Of a stretch of DNA of 64,000 nucleotides, positions 47,467-59,990 are shown one piece after another (the first letter of the stretch is position 1; each line of letters starts with the position of its first letter). The notes below the pieces were generated by a model that was given only the letters and a program-made list of their open reading frames with translations, was not told the DNA's origin and made no database searches. The DNA is from Symbiodinium natans (lineage: Eukaryota; Sar; Dinophyceae; Suessiales; Symbiodiniaceae). A program made the position numbers and the translations under genes. The stretch lies in the NCBI GenBank assembly GCA_905221605.1, contig CAJNDS010002810.1, forward strand, positions 205,865 through 269,864. Reading direction: 5' to 3'.

Positions 47467-48998
47467 TCGGGCTGATGAATGTCTAAAGTTGAAGTTTGAA
47501 AGTCAAGCGCAAGTCGTATGCATTTTACCGACGTGGAGCTTGTGATTCTGGAATCCCACTGGTGCTAGGCCAACCGCTTAGCTGAAGTTTAGGCAGTTTG
47601 GGTTTCCTCAGGCGCGTGAGGCCAAAACGTAGGCTGTCCGTAGATGATTTGTAGAGCCAGGCCTGGTCAAGTCGGATGCAACGCTGTTGCTCTGGCGGAG
47701 GAAGAGTCCTGCACCAAAGAGGCCAAAGCCTACTCGGCACACTTTTGTGCCGACACGAAGGGTTTTCACGATTTAGAAAGCTTTGCAGGAATTGGAACTG
47801 TTTTCCGCAGTTCTCCTCACCAGCGTCCCCCCACGATGTCCACCGGCGTCCACAACATTTTGACACGGGGCCGTATTGTTGTTGGCCATCGCTCCTAAAG
47901 TTGCAAATGCACCAAAACTCCTCGAGAGCTGCCGGCGGAGTGTACCCTCGGCTTGGCGAAGCCTTTTTGGGGCCACAACACGCCTGCAAAGTAAAAACTG
48001 TTTGTAATTCTTCACTCGGCAACCGTGTGTTTTCGATATGTTCCGAAGTTTTTGGCCACACCTTTCCAAGGGCTGTGCCCTCGGCGCACGAAGGGAACTT
48101 GGGCCTGTGTTTTGGCGCCTTCATCCTGACAACCGCTGATCCCCAAGCCTGAAAGTCCTCGGTGGGCGCGGCAAGTTCTCTAAGGTCCTGTCACCGGGCG
48201 GAGAGAGCGAGTCTCTCAGGCAAAAAGGGGCGGCTGCGAACAACTAGTTGCCAGTTCTCTTTCGGTTGTTTTTTTCGGGGCCTTGCTGCAACGAGCCGCG
48301 CACGTAAAGCATCTCTTCAAGCACAAAGCGCACACTTAGAGATGCCCTCTCTTTCCGTTTGAAGGCCGACGCCATACTATAAGGTACTATAGGGGCTTCA
48401 AGTTCAAGGCCCCACCCAGACCTCTAGGTCTCAGCACAGAAACTGGCGCAGGAGTCTTGATTGCCAGGAGGTGGCATTCTCCACTGGGGCTCCAGATCCA
48501 AACAACGGGGCCCATGCGTCGGGGATCTCGGATGTGTTCGGGCTGAGGTAAACAAGGTCCCGAAGCTTGTGCCGAGGAGCAAGGCAAGTGGGAGGCGAAT
48601 GCGAAGCTCTCTCGTCTTTAAAGATTCTGATAAAGTTTCTGTTTGGGCCCCTTAGCCTCCAACTTCCAGGCCCCCTAGCATCCTCGACCAGGGCAACGAG
48701 GCAAGCAATACGCTTTTGCAATGGCTTTTGTTGTGCATTTTTTTGGCTTACCTCGCTGTTTGAGTGGCCACCATGGCTACCCCCAATGCCCAACATAATT
48801 TCGACGGCAGCTAACAGCCCCGCGGGGGGGATGGGCCAATCAAGAGATACTCCTTTTTTCCTGGCTTCTTTTTGTGGTTTTCAGGTGCAAGCTTAAGCTC
48901 GCACCCCGAAAGAGAGGAGCGGCACACTTTCCTCATGCAAAACTCATCAAACATGCCGTCCTCCCGCACCAATGGTCGCTGCTTTGCTACCGCAGGAC
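47467..48998. other. Spacer, no gene recognised
   Basis: Large overlapping frames on both strands (for example 47525-48124, minus, 199 codons) carry no recognisable motif. Confidence 0.4.
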
Positions 48999-49011
48999 TT
49001 TTTTTTTGTTT

Positions 49012-49047
<36 letters not shown>

Positions 49048-49114
49048 CTTTTTTTTTCTTTTTGTTTTTTTTTTTGGTCGCTTTTTTTTTTTTTTTGTTT
49101 TAGGACTTTTTTTC
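48999..49114 (+). repeat. Poly-T tract with sporadic G and C
   Basis: About 115 bp, nearly all T, with isolated C, G and GG interruptions. It creates poly-Phe on one strand and poly-Lys on the other. Read on the minus strand it is a long A-rich tract, which could be the tail of a retroposed sequence, but no retroposon body was recognised beside it. Confidence 0.9.
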
Positions 49115-50760
49115 TGCTCCTCCGCGGCGGTGGTGAGCCTCAGGACCGAAGTGCAGGGGCTCTTCCCACAAACATTGCTTGTCAAGTTTAATTCCCGATC
49201 GGAGGATCCCGCAACCATCCGCCCCACCCCTGCCCAAAACTCGATCGTCTAATCTGCAAACCCCTAGGCAACCCAACCCTGAAAATTGAAAGGCCAATTC
49301 TGCAATCTTCACACCCTGACAATGAGTACTCTGTAACAATCCCACCATTTTCAGGATGCTCCGGAACCAAGCTCCGAGTTCAGCCAGGCGGGCGCCGTCG
49401 ACGTGCGCCGTCGAGGTGAGAATCTGGCACTTTGCTGCTTTCCGAGCTTTGGGATTTCGTCTGTGGACCTTTCCGGTGCGAGGGTGCTGTGTTCCGTGAG
49501 ATAACACTGCCCCATCGCGTTTGCTCGCATCCCTGTTCGTGCACGACAAATCACTGTCGGGCAGCGTCAGCTTTCAGCGCTCCGAGTTGTGGTTTGTGAC
49601 TGAGCATGCTCCTAAGACTTTGCACCTCCGCGATTTCGACGATGGGTTTGGTGCGAGCCTGCCAATCCACAGCAGACTTAACTGCGGCAACCCGAACCTG
49701 CTATGGGACCTGCTAATTGGAGGCCATTCTCAACGGGTTGTTGCTTTGGGGGTGGATTTGAATTGAATTGGCTATAAGGATCCAGAGAGACGTGCTGCCC
49801 GCCAATTTTGCAGGCTGAATCCGCTGAAACAATCCCCAAGCTGTGGCTGGCGGGTCCGTCATTGGGCTCCGCACCGCAACGCACACCTGCAAGTCCTTTT
49901 TGGCAGAAACGAATGTGAGATTCACCTTGTTTGACCCGAAACGACGGAAAGCTATAACGCATGCATAGCTTGTTGGAATGCTTGTGATTTTTGGGAAGCC
50001 GCGTTTGGGGGGGGGGGGACATGTGTTCGGCAAAAGGTGGTCAGTTGCGCTGCGACTTGCGCTGTGATACAGCAACCTCTCTGCCCTAGGAGGTGGCCTG
50101 CGGCCATGGTCGATGAAATTTCACAAGTTTAGAACTTGGCAACACCAAACTTACAGCAAACCCTGTTCGCAACCCATGAAGATCCAGGACCGTCCAGGAC
50201 GCCCTCGCCGACAGCTTTCAGGCAGGCGGCGCACGGAGCAAATCGCCAGATCGCAACCTACGCACGTCTGCATTTCGACACGACTCTGGTAAATGACCTC
50301 AGACACAACCAAGCCCTTCCAAACTCCTGTGAACTTGGCTACAAGCCAGTTCATGCAGCACCAGAACGAAAGATAATAGTTTTCATCACGCAAGCGCTTC
50401 GTGCACCCATTGCCCTTTGACCTTGAATGGATGTCTTTAAGCTTGATGCTGCCCTTTCAATGATTTCAACAGACCCTGATGAACATGCCCCTTACGACTG
50501 CATAGCCGAGACTTGAGCCGTACCAAAACAAACAGCCCTCCTAAACGTCTAAAGTTCTAAGCCCCAACTCGCACAAAACCCCAAACAGGCAGGCGCTGCG
50601 TGCGGTGACAGCGGCGACGCTCTCTGCCGAGTCCCCTACAGTTTTTCAGCCTCGACAGCTCCTGTTTCTTCAACATCTCATGCGCATTTCCTTCGTGTGC
50701 GTACAGTAAAAATATCCGCCGACCCCGCGGTAGCAGGGCGGCGTCAGTGAAGACCCCCCA
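49115..50760. other. Spacer, no gene recognised
   Basis: No gene recognised. A G run lies at about 50008-50019. Frames of about 120 codons on both strands are unremarkable. Confidence 0.45.
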
Positions 50761-50802
50761 CCGCCCTCAACCGCCCTCACCCCGCTCTCACAGCATGCTG
50801 CT

Positions 50803-50990
50803 CATGACCCCTTGAATTGGAGTGTTTTTGCTTGTTTTTGGCTTCTTTTCTTTCAGTGCATGCCCAAACCCCGCCACCCATAAACGCGCCTCACCCATGA
50901 CGCCTTGAATTGGACCTTTGACCCCCCCCCCCCACCCCATCCATTCAGGTGGTTTAAAGGGTCCAGTGCATGCCCGACCCCACCCCCCCC
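50803..50990 (+). repeat. ~94-110 bp direct duplication at the edge of the C-rich island
   Basis: ATGACCCCTTGAATTGG at 50803 recurs as ATGACGCCTTGAATTGG at 50897, and CAGTGCATGCCC at 50854 recurs at 50964. The copies differ mainly by C-run insertions, so the flank of the C-rich island was itself duplicated before or during C-run expansion. Confidence 0.7.
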
Positions 50991-51108
50991 CCCCCCACCC
51001 CCCCCCCCCCCACCCCCCCCACCCCCCCAACCCCCACCGCCTTCACCGCGCTCTCCACACCGCCCTCACCCCCACCCCCCCCACCCCCACCCCCACCCCC
51101 GACGGCAT
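50983..51108 (+). repeat. C-rich low-complexity tract, proximal block
   Basis: Runs of C separated by single A and a few CCGCCCTCACC words. It is a shorter version of the main C tract at 51719-52872, separated from it by about 600 bp of ordinary sequence. Confidence 0.85.
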
Positions 51109-51336
51109 TATCATTGGGGACAGCACGGACATCGCTTGCAAAAACACAATGGACTTTATCGGCAGTGAAACGCATGCAAGCAAAAGATGCTGCTCCAAAT
51201 GCGCTTTTAATGAGTAATTGGAAAATCTCCTGGCGATGCACAAAATGATTTTGGCCTTAGCCCAGGCTAAAAGGGCATTCTGCTGTTGTCCAGGCGTACG
51301 TTCTGAACATCCCCGTATCCTGGGCAAGCTCGTTCC

Positions 51337-51718
51337 TCAAATCCTGCGAAAGATCTCGAAGTGGTGTGCAAGCCAGTCACGATGACCTCCAACAGAGTGC
51401 GCGAGTTTTCGGCCGCAAGCAACTATGGCGAGTGGTCCGTTGATTAGGACGTCCTTGGGCTGCCGAGGCAATCGCGGATTCCTTGCAGTACGAGGCGCTT
51501 GGTGAGGCGATATCCAGCCAAGCACTACAAGTGTGGCCGTGGCCTTCGAGGATGGGCTCGCTGGAAAAGATTTCCGTGTGTTCGTAAAGGTAGTCGCTCT
51601 TTCCCAGTCACTGTCCGCCATCTCCATTGACAGCAGTGTAAAGGCTGCCCCAATGACCAACGAAGCAGCCATGCTGGCAGTTAGTTTGGGGAGGGCCAAT
51701 CGGCGCCTGCTCCTTTGA
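51337..51718 (-). other. Unrecognised coding-like open frame between C tracts
   Basis: About 127 codons are open on the minus strand from the edge of the C tract. They begin with ALPKLTASMAASLVIGAAFT, which gives a hydrophobic segment of about 20 residues, then a Ser/Thr-rich and basic region, ending in FEIFRRI. The plus strand is also open over 51533-51718. The minus frame continues upstream only as poly-Gly from the repeat, so a start cannot be assigned. It could be a terminal exon whose intron holds the repeat, a relic, or a shadow. Confidence 0.3.
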
Positions 51719-52872
<1,154 letters not shown>

Positions 52873-52945
52873 ACGCCACCCCTGTAGGCCTCCGCCCCCC
52901 CCGCTACCATCTCTAGTGTTTTAAGCATCACCCCCCCTCCCTCCT

Positions 52946-53450
52946 CCCTGACACCAACCCTTTGCCCCCACCCCGCCCCCCCCCCATCCCTTCCCCTACC
53001 CCCTACTCCGCCCCTGACCAATCTCTGTTTGAGGGATTCCAATCCACGGTCGCCCGAACCGCCTCCCCGCTCTCATCACTCCCCTGCCTTCCGCCCCCAA
53101 CTCCACCCTCGACCGTCACTCCCCCTGTCCACCCCCGCGCTCCACCCTGGCCTTCCCCCCAACCCCTCCACCAGCTGGTCAACCTCCCTGACACCGACCC
53201 TTTGCCCTCAACCTCGACTCTGAAACCCCACCCCCCCCATCCCTTCCCTCCTAGGCCCCACCCCCTACTCCGCCCCTGACAAATCTCTAGTTTGAGGGAT
53301 TCCAATCCACGCCCGCCCTAACCGCCTCCCCGCTCTCATCACTCCCCTGCCTTCCGCCCCCAACTCCACCAACCCTCGACCGTCACCTCCCCTGTCCACC
53401 CGCCGCGCTCCACCCTGCCTTCCGCCCCAACCCTCTCACCAGAGCTGGTC
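52946..53450 (+). repeat. ~238-263 bp C-rich tandem repeat, two copies and a partial third
   Basis: The unit starts CTCCCTGACACC at 52946 and again at 53184. The internal landmark TTGAGGGATTCCAATCCACG is at about 53029 and again at about 53291. CCGCTCTCATCACTCCCCTG, CCTTCCGCCCCCAACTCCAC and CTCGACCGTCAC also recur. Later, partial CTGCCTTCCGCCCC and CCGACACCAACCCT words appear near 53622-53675 and 53770. No coding role is evident. Confidence 0.8.
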
Positions 53451-54029
53451 AGTCAGGCCCCCCTTTCCGCCAGCCCCCACCCTCTCCCACTCCCACTCCC
53501 TAACCCTCCCACCAACCCTCCCCAGCCCTCATCATTACCCCCTCCCACCATCGTGCACCATCCGACCGCCCCCCCGCTCTCACCGCTCTCATCGCTTCTT
53601 CATCTCTATGCCCCCCAGTCCACCCCTGCCTTCCGCCCCCAACTCCCTAATCCGACACCAACCCTCTACCGTCACCCCCCACACCCCCCACCCCCGCCGC
53701 CCCCCTTTCCACCCCCACCCACCCCCACCCCCCCCGCCCCCGCCCCCCCCGCCTGCCCGCGCTCCACCCTGCCTTCCGCCCCAATGCGACTGTCTTGGGT
53801 CTGGGGTCGGCGGCACTGGCGGTAGCCATTAAATCGGGCAGCGCGAGGTCCCCAAAGGACCGAGCAAATGCGGACCTTTTAGCCCGGGTCGTCCCGGGAA
53901 TAGCCTTGCTGGCCTCTGGCCTTCTGCGAAGCAGAATTAGGCCGGACGCCAGTGCCGCCGACCCCCGCGTGCCGCCGGTGAACGGTTTTTTTTTCGTGGT
54001 TTTTTGCGTCGCCACGGAGGCCCCCAGAG
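53451..54029. other. C-rich to GC-rich transition, no gene recognised
   Basis: C-rich degenerate repeat runs to about 53780 and is then replaced by balanced GC-rich sequence. A 147-codon minus-strand frame (53647-54090) owes its Gly-rich end to the repeat. A short T run lies at 53988-53995. Confidence 0.5.
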
Positions 54030-54145
54030 GGCGCGCATCATGAGCATCAGCGGGTCCAGCCCGGGACCCCCAGGCGCGCATCAGGAGCATCAGCGGCTCC
54101 CGGGGCGGGACCGCGGGGGGGCATCAGGAGCATGATGCCCCCCAA
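54030..54145 (+). repeat. GCGCGCATCAxGAGCATCAGCGG tandem, three units
   Basis: GCGCGCATCATGAGCATCAG, then GCGCGCATCAGGAGCATCAG, then GGCATCAGGAGCATGATG follow each other at about 45-60 bp spacing, separated by GGGACC-type GC-rich words. The last unit contains the palindrome-like GCATCAGGAGCATGATGC. A similar word occurs at about 15711. Confidence 0.75.
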
Positions 54146-54187
54146 AGGGTGGGCATAAGCGACGTGTCTAAGCCCGGGGCTAGGAAA

Positions 54188-54350
54188 AAGGGAGTTTAGG
54201 GGCCTTATAAAGTGCTTAGAAACGTTAAGGGAGTCTCGGAGCCTCAACGCTTAGAGATTTGAAGGGAGTTTAGGGGCCTGAAAATGCTTAGAAACTTAAC
54301 GCTTAGAGATTTTAAGGGAGTTTAGGGGCCTCAACATGCTTAGAAACCGC
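54188..54350 (+). repeat. AGGGAGTTTAGGGGCCT tandem, three units
   Basis: GGGAGTTTAGGGGCCT occurs at 54190, 54264 and 54316, each followed within 20 bp by TGCTTAGAAAC. The last two copies are preceded by AACGCTTAGAGATTT. The period is 74 and then 52 bp. Confidence 0.8.
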
Positions 54351-55310
54351 TGCCCGCCCATGGGCGCAGCCCCTTAAAATAGAGTCTACAGTACGAGAGC
54401 ACTGCAGGTAGGGTGTCATCAGGCGTCTACAGGCATTCATTTTTGCGCTGCTTTGTGCAAGAATTGTCCTTGTCACGTAGCATCGGGTTTAGACGCTATT
54501 TTTGGCCTGTCACGTTGTAAAGGCCTAAGGGCTCCGTGTACAACCGCTTTGGATTGAATTGGCCACTTCCTAGCAGCTGCTAGCACTTCCAAACGGCGCG
54601 TAGCAGCTCTGGAGTGTCATGACCTCACTGGGAGGTCCAGAAACGCATGATGGGGTGAAAGTCCACGCTGTGAGCTTCGTCTGTAGGTATAGAGAAGAAC
54701 CCGAAGAGTCCTTTCAAGAGGTTGGGGTCTTACAGCTCTTTTTCGGGCCTGAAGTGTCCTCGGCACCTTTTGCTGCTGCACTCTGGTGTCGGCGACGCTC
54801 CTGAGCCCAGCATGCTCTCGAAATCTCTCCAAAGGCATCGTCTCCGTAGTCTCCGTAAACATCTTCGCGCAGCGCCGCATGGTTTCAGATTCGGTCTTGG
54901 GCCCTGGCTCGGTGTAGCAGTGCCACCTCCTCCTTGGTTACATGCAGTTTAGAAGGGAACCTTCATTCGCAACTACACAAACTACACGCAACTAGCGCAT
55001 CAAACACCACCCCCCTCGGTCTCATGAGGAGTCCATGCATCAAGCGCATCAAACACCTGTCCGCCTCAATTGAGCCCGCATTGTGCCTTGCAGGCATTGG
55101 CAGTGAACAGTGGCGCAGTGGCGTTTGCAGGCGCGCGGCCATCATCCACTTCTCTGCTTCGGTGAGCAGCGATGTCGCTGGCCATAGCCTCACAAGCTCC
55201 GCACTGGCATGCCAAGGCACGCGCTACAACGAATGTCCAGCTCCATGGTGCATTCAATCCCAAGTCTGAAGCACTAACACCTTTAACCGTGGACTCTGCG
55301 GTCGCATCGC
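54351..55310. other. Spacer, no gene recognised
   Basis: Frames up to about 111 codons on both strands, none recognised. Confidence 0.45.
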
Positions 55311-56006
55311 ATGAGTCTCACGCCCTTCTTGAAGCTTTGGCGCCAGTTCTTCTGCTTCATCAGCCCTCAGACCAGGCGTTGGTCTGCTCACAAACCAAGT
55401 TCATCGATATCTGATAGTGATAGTGGCAAGGCAGGCAGGCTGCAAAGCATCAACAGTCCAAGAAAGAAACCAAACACCCTGACCCCCCGTCCGAAGTCGC
55501 CAGCCATCACCCCATCCCAAAAGCACTTGGCATCTCCACCTAAGAGCTTCAGAGACCGATGCCAAGCAGACTGGCTCCTGCAGAGCAACCAGCCAAGGTT
55601 TACGGGCGCGACTACAAGAGGCCGATGCGGCAGGGACCACGTCACAAACCCTCTTGTTTATCAGCCCTCAGCCCTATGGTTTGCATTATCGACCACTGCT
55701 CTGCCTAAGGCAACAATGATTGCAGGGCAACTGCCGCTGAACTCTGCGGGACACCCCCACAGTATCTGGGCCTGTTCTCTGCAACTGATACCCTTCGCAG
55801 GTGCAAAGTCGGTGTTTTGCAGGCCTGTCGCTACTTTCCGCGCCAGAAACATCCGACAAGCCGAGTCATTCCGTGGGAAGCTCAAGCTCCTCTTGCTTGG
55901 GCTCGAAGCTTACGGCCAGATGCATACCAACATAAAGAGAAGACTCACTACCGAGCCCTTGCAACTCCCAGTTCCCCCAATTTCGTATGCCTGGACTGGA
56001 CCTTGA
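55311..56006 (+). other. 231-codon open frame, function unknown
   Basis: The frame begins with a short hydrophobic segment, followed by a Ser/Pro/Lys-rich region (about residues 35-80) and ordinary-looking sequence. No signal, domain or repeat was identified. A frame this long is uncommon by chance at this base composition, but the opposite strand is also partly open. It could be an exon or chance. Confidence 0.25.
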
Positions 56007-57293
56007 ACCTGGTTGAACCTTGGCCCGAAGCTTCCTCTTCGCAGGTTCTGTGGCGTGGAAGGTTGCGGCGATCATCCATCTGGGATGCGAGCCTGAAGCT
56101 GAGGCTGAAACGTTTCTTCGTTTCTTAGGTTTAGTGCCCCCCCCCCCCCGCTGTTCACAGGCTTCTTCTTGCTTTTTGATTGCATGAAGTCTTTTTGAAA
56201 GCAAGCTTGCACGGCTTACAAGAACAGGGAGGTTGGGGTGGCACAGCCGCCGCTCATTCGCATACACAATGGACGCATGATGGCTCTTACAGGCACGAGG
56301 TCATGAAACATAGCTTCAGATTGGGCTTATTCAGGGAGGTGTCATGTCAAAGCAAACACCCTCTATGAAACTCGATTCGATTCGGCTTGTGCCCGCACCA
56401 TGCCCTATGCTTGGCCTGGTATCCGGAGGCGTCAGCTGATGCCTAACGGCCCTGTCCTAGGTCCTTTCGAAGTGAAACGTCCTTTGGGCGGGTCTTGGGC
56501 TCCCGCTCTGAAGTCTCCTCCGAGATCCCCGGAGGCATCACTGCCATCACCTTTCGTTGGCTTGGGATGGCAAAGGGCTTTCGAGCAAGGCGCGGAGTTT
56601 TTTTCAACATAGACCTAAAGCCGAGAGCATGGAGAACATGTGCCTTTCAAACCCTATTAGAATCAGGCGCCGACAGCTGCAGGCCTCGCCCTTCGCTCTC
56701 AACTCCACGAACCCATTTGGCTCTGCTGCTTCCCACCTTGCGCGCAGCAGGCTTCCGAAGTTCCGAAGGCCCCAACTTGCATGCAGTCCCATCTGCTGAT
56801 TTCTGACTGGGCTGATCTGGGCTCTTCACGATTCTGGGACATGTCCGGAGATTGGCACCCGTCCTCTCAGCAATGGCGGGCCGTAGACCGCGTAGAACAC
56901 AATGGAAGAGCTATGGTAGGAACGGTACAGAATCAGTGTGGAACAGGCGGTTCTCTTGTCCAGACTGAAGTGCTGCTGACAGAGCCGCACAGCTCAGGGA
57001 AAGAACTGTCTCCTTCGCCACTCGAAGGCAACGAGGACGCGGCAAGCACATCCGAGTCCGGCGATGCCAGCAAGAAAGAGCACCTTGATCAATCTTCAAC
57101 AAGGTGATCTACATTGGGAACATCGGTACCTGCTTCAACTTCACTCCTCAACTAGCCTTTGCCATTGACGCACGTTCCATGTGCTCTCACAGGATGGGCG
57201 TAGACTGGCACAGTCTTAGTGCCGTCTGTTGCTGATGAGTGCTGCTGTGTGAAATGTCCTTGGACCCCCCTGGACCACACCGAGCTTCCTTTC
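56007..57293. other. Spacer, no gene recognised
   Basis: Contains a C run at about 56136-56149. Overlapping frames of about 60-108 codons are unrecognised. Confidence 0.45.
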
Positions 57294-58169
57294 CTAGCGT
57301 CCTCGAAGCGTGCGACGGGATATGGGCTGTATTGGGGGTTGGAGCTCGCCTTGCTCGAGCTTTACTTGACATGGAAGGGAGCAGCGGAGCTGGAGGTCAA
57401 CCCCAGTGCACCCGCCGCAGGGGAGAGGTACTCTCAGGATCATAGTGTCATCATCAAGCTGCTTTGGTCTTTCGGGCTGAAGCCATCCAAGCCCCAGGCC
57501 TGCTGCCCCTTCCCAGCACGGAAGGGTACTAGCAAGCACAGAGGCAGGCGGCTCGCGTATGACCCAGGCCCAAGGTTCAAGCCAGACGCCAGCGCGGCCC
57601 ACTAAGGCAACAGAAAACATCGCACCTGCCGGGGCCCCAAAAATCCCAGCGACGATCCACGGCACCGTCCACCTGAAGACTGTTCTCAGTCGAGGTGACA
57701 ACTTCACACGTCTAAGGCGAACAGCTGCTTGTAAAGTGTTGCTGCTGCACCGGCTGTTGTCCGAGATTCCGGGAGCAGTGTTTGCTTGTTGCTTGTTGCT
57801 GTCGTTGATGTTGCTGTCGTTGTGTGTTCGTTTCGCTGCGCTTCGCCTCGTTTTGTTTCGTTTTGTTTGGCTATGTTTGTTTTTTTTTCTTTTGGTTTTG
57901 CTTGTGCTTGTGCTGGTGCTCCTGCTCCTCTCCTGCTCTGCTCCTGCTCTGCTCTGCTCCGCTCGGCTCGGCTCCGCACGGCTCTGCTCTGTTCTGCTTT
58001 GCATGTCAGCCGGCTCAACAGCTTGGCTCTCGTTGTCCGAGTCGCAAAACTTCAGGAATCTGGGCACCCCACCCCTGAGCATTGTCCGCAAGCACGGACG
58101 GTGAAAGATCTTCGTCCGGTGCGGGGGCTGGAGTTGAGGCAGGCACTTGCCTGCGGAGAAGCAAAACAC
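57294..58169 (-). other. 291-codon open frame crossing a GCTCT-type repeat
   Basis: The frame includes a low-complexity stretch (residues 55-90) of Ser-Arg-Ala-Glu-Gln repeats encoded by the pentanucleotide-like tract at 57891-58006. This is followed by a Lys/Asn/Thr-rich region and then hydrophobic VPWIVAGIFGAPAGAMFSVA (about residues 168-187). The plus strand is also open over much of the interval (57219-57605 and 57559-58104). No family recognised. The repeat inflates the frame length. Confidence 0.25.
57891..58006 (+). repeat. (GCTCT/GCTCG/GCTTGT)n tract
   Basis: GCTTGT and GCTGGT words pass into CTGCTCCTGCTCT and then GCTCTGCTCCGCTCGGCTC repeats: a pyrimidine-rich microsatellite of 5-6 bp period with substitutions. 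Confidence 0.8.
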
Positions 58170-59816
58170 CCATGGAACGATCTGCTAGATCCAGATATAC
58201 TTACACATGACTTTGCCCTTCCCAGCACAATGATGGGGCAGGGAGACCGTTGGCTGCTGATCCAGTTCGACGCTTTCCATGTTGTCTTCATGAACTGGGG
58301 GCCGAGGACACATCGTAGTGTAAATGCGCGAGTCCGGCTGAGATACTTTTGCCGAGCATCGCGTACTCAGAACGGAAGCGTGGAGTCAAACCGAGGTCTT
58401 AGGTCAGAGGGCTTGGTGTTGGAGATGAGGATGTCAAGGATGTCGCAAAGCTTCAGTTGCTCTACCGTGTACGTGTCCATGTAGAAGAGGTGAAGAGTCT
58501 TACTTCATGACGGCCCCTAATTCAAGGCTTCAGCGCTGCCTCGATGAGCTCGCAGTTCCGGGATCTGTACTTGAGGCGGTCTGTGGAGGCCTCCGACCGG
58601 AAGTGGACGCAAGAATCGTAAGAAGATATTCAGCACATGCTCAGAAGCCCCCACAGTGCTGGTCTTGAATATGGCTTGCAACTTATCAGCTCGAGACGAG
58701 TCGGAAGTTCCCCACCCTTTTATTCAAAGTAGCCGAGAAGCTTGTCCCTTTGTTAGTCGAGACATGTCGAAACTCGTACAAGCCAGAAGCTGCTACCTCA
58801 TGTGAAGTAACATATGAATGATCGCAACCCGTAGCTGCGCCTCGGCTCCTGCGCGGGCAGTGCGGACTTTGCCGTATCCGGCGTGAAGCGTTGGCGACTG
58901 CCCGGAGTGAACAAGGCCCAGGGCGCAGAATGGCTTATACGGTTTATAGTTTGAGCTGTGCACTTAACTTGCACGTCCAGGGGAGGTTCTGAGAGAGTCG
59001 GTATGTCGTCAGTTCAACATTCAGTGATTTAATGGCGACTGCAATGAAGACCCCTGGAGAAAACAAAGCTGTTCGCTCGTTCTGGTCCAATTGCAAAGAC
59101 GATGAAGATCGGCCCTTGAGGAGCTTCTGCGAGAGGCTGGTGATGCAGATTACAAGGCATTCTTTTCTTCTAACCAGGAGTGGGGGGTCGGGGGTTTGGG
59201 AGTAGGCGTCAAGACCCCTCGTGTGCTTGCAGTGTTTGAGAAGAAGACAAAATGGCGATTCCATGCGGAGGAGGGTTTCCTGGAGGCCAGCAGAGATGTT
59301 GACTGCAAGCGCAATCCTGAAAGTACCACGGCAGATGAAGGTTTGCTTCCCTTTCTCGCCCAATGAGCAAAAGGTCTAGCAAAAGCCACACATCAATAGG
59401 CGTTGCCAGGAGGGCAGAACATCCAATTTAGCCGGCATGCCCAGGGTAAATGGTCGCAACGCGCAGAAGTAAAATTGTCGCAACACCGCAAATAGCACAA
59501 AGAGTGTCGCTTCTCCATCAAAGCTAGCCATTCTCCAGAAAAGCCGGTTTCTAGCTAGCATTTGTGGTCGGTGTTGGAGCTACCAGTCTTGCAGCTTGAG
59601 AATTAGAGACGCATCATACTTGCTTCTTTCTTGGTAGTTTGGGATGATGCATGTGGATTTCAATGGATTTCATATGATTCTATGTCATTTTAGCATCAGA
59701 GAAGTAACATGCAACCAGTGCCCCCCCCCCGGCCTGGTAAACAGAGGTCGATATTGGGCTAACCAATTCCACTGACCCTGACCGTGCGTCTTTTCGAAGC
59801 CCGCTCAAATTTTGGA
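58170..59816. other. Spacer, no gene recognised
   Basis: Frames up to about 139 codons (58944-59363, minus), unrecognised. A short C run occurs at about 59722-59730. Confidence 0.45.
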
Positions 59817-59862
59817 TTCACGTCGCGCTGTCGCCTCCACGCCCGAGCTTGCCAACCCGAAA

Positions 59863-59990
59863 CTGTCATCCCTTTTGTCTTTCCGGGTTTGCGAAATGCG
59901 TAACTGTCGTCGCCTTTGGACGTCTGTGTTCGCCAAGTCTTTTGGATGTCTGTGTTCGCCAAAAGCGAAACTGTCGTCGCTCTTGAACGG
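59863..59990 (+). repeat. AACTGTCGTCGC/TGTCTGTGTTCGCCAA short tandem
   Basis: Three imperfect units of about 40-55 bp contain (A)AACTGTC(G/A)TC, a CTTTTG/CTCTTG word and GTCTGTGTTCGCCAA. The AACTGTCGTC core followed by a T-rich word resembles the right arm of the foldback units at 20946-21417, so the two may be distantly related. On the minus strand it yields repeated TDIQKTWRTQTSK-like peptide. Confidence 0.65.

Noticed and set aside
57891-58006. Ser-Arg-Ala-Glu-Gln repeat protein
   Set aside because: The peptide repeat arises from a drifting 5-6 bp microsatellite that is open in several frames.
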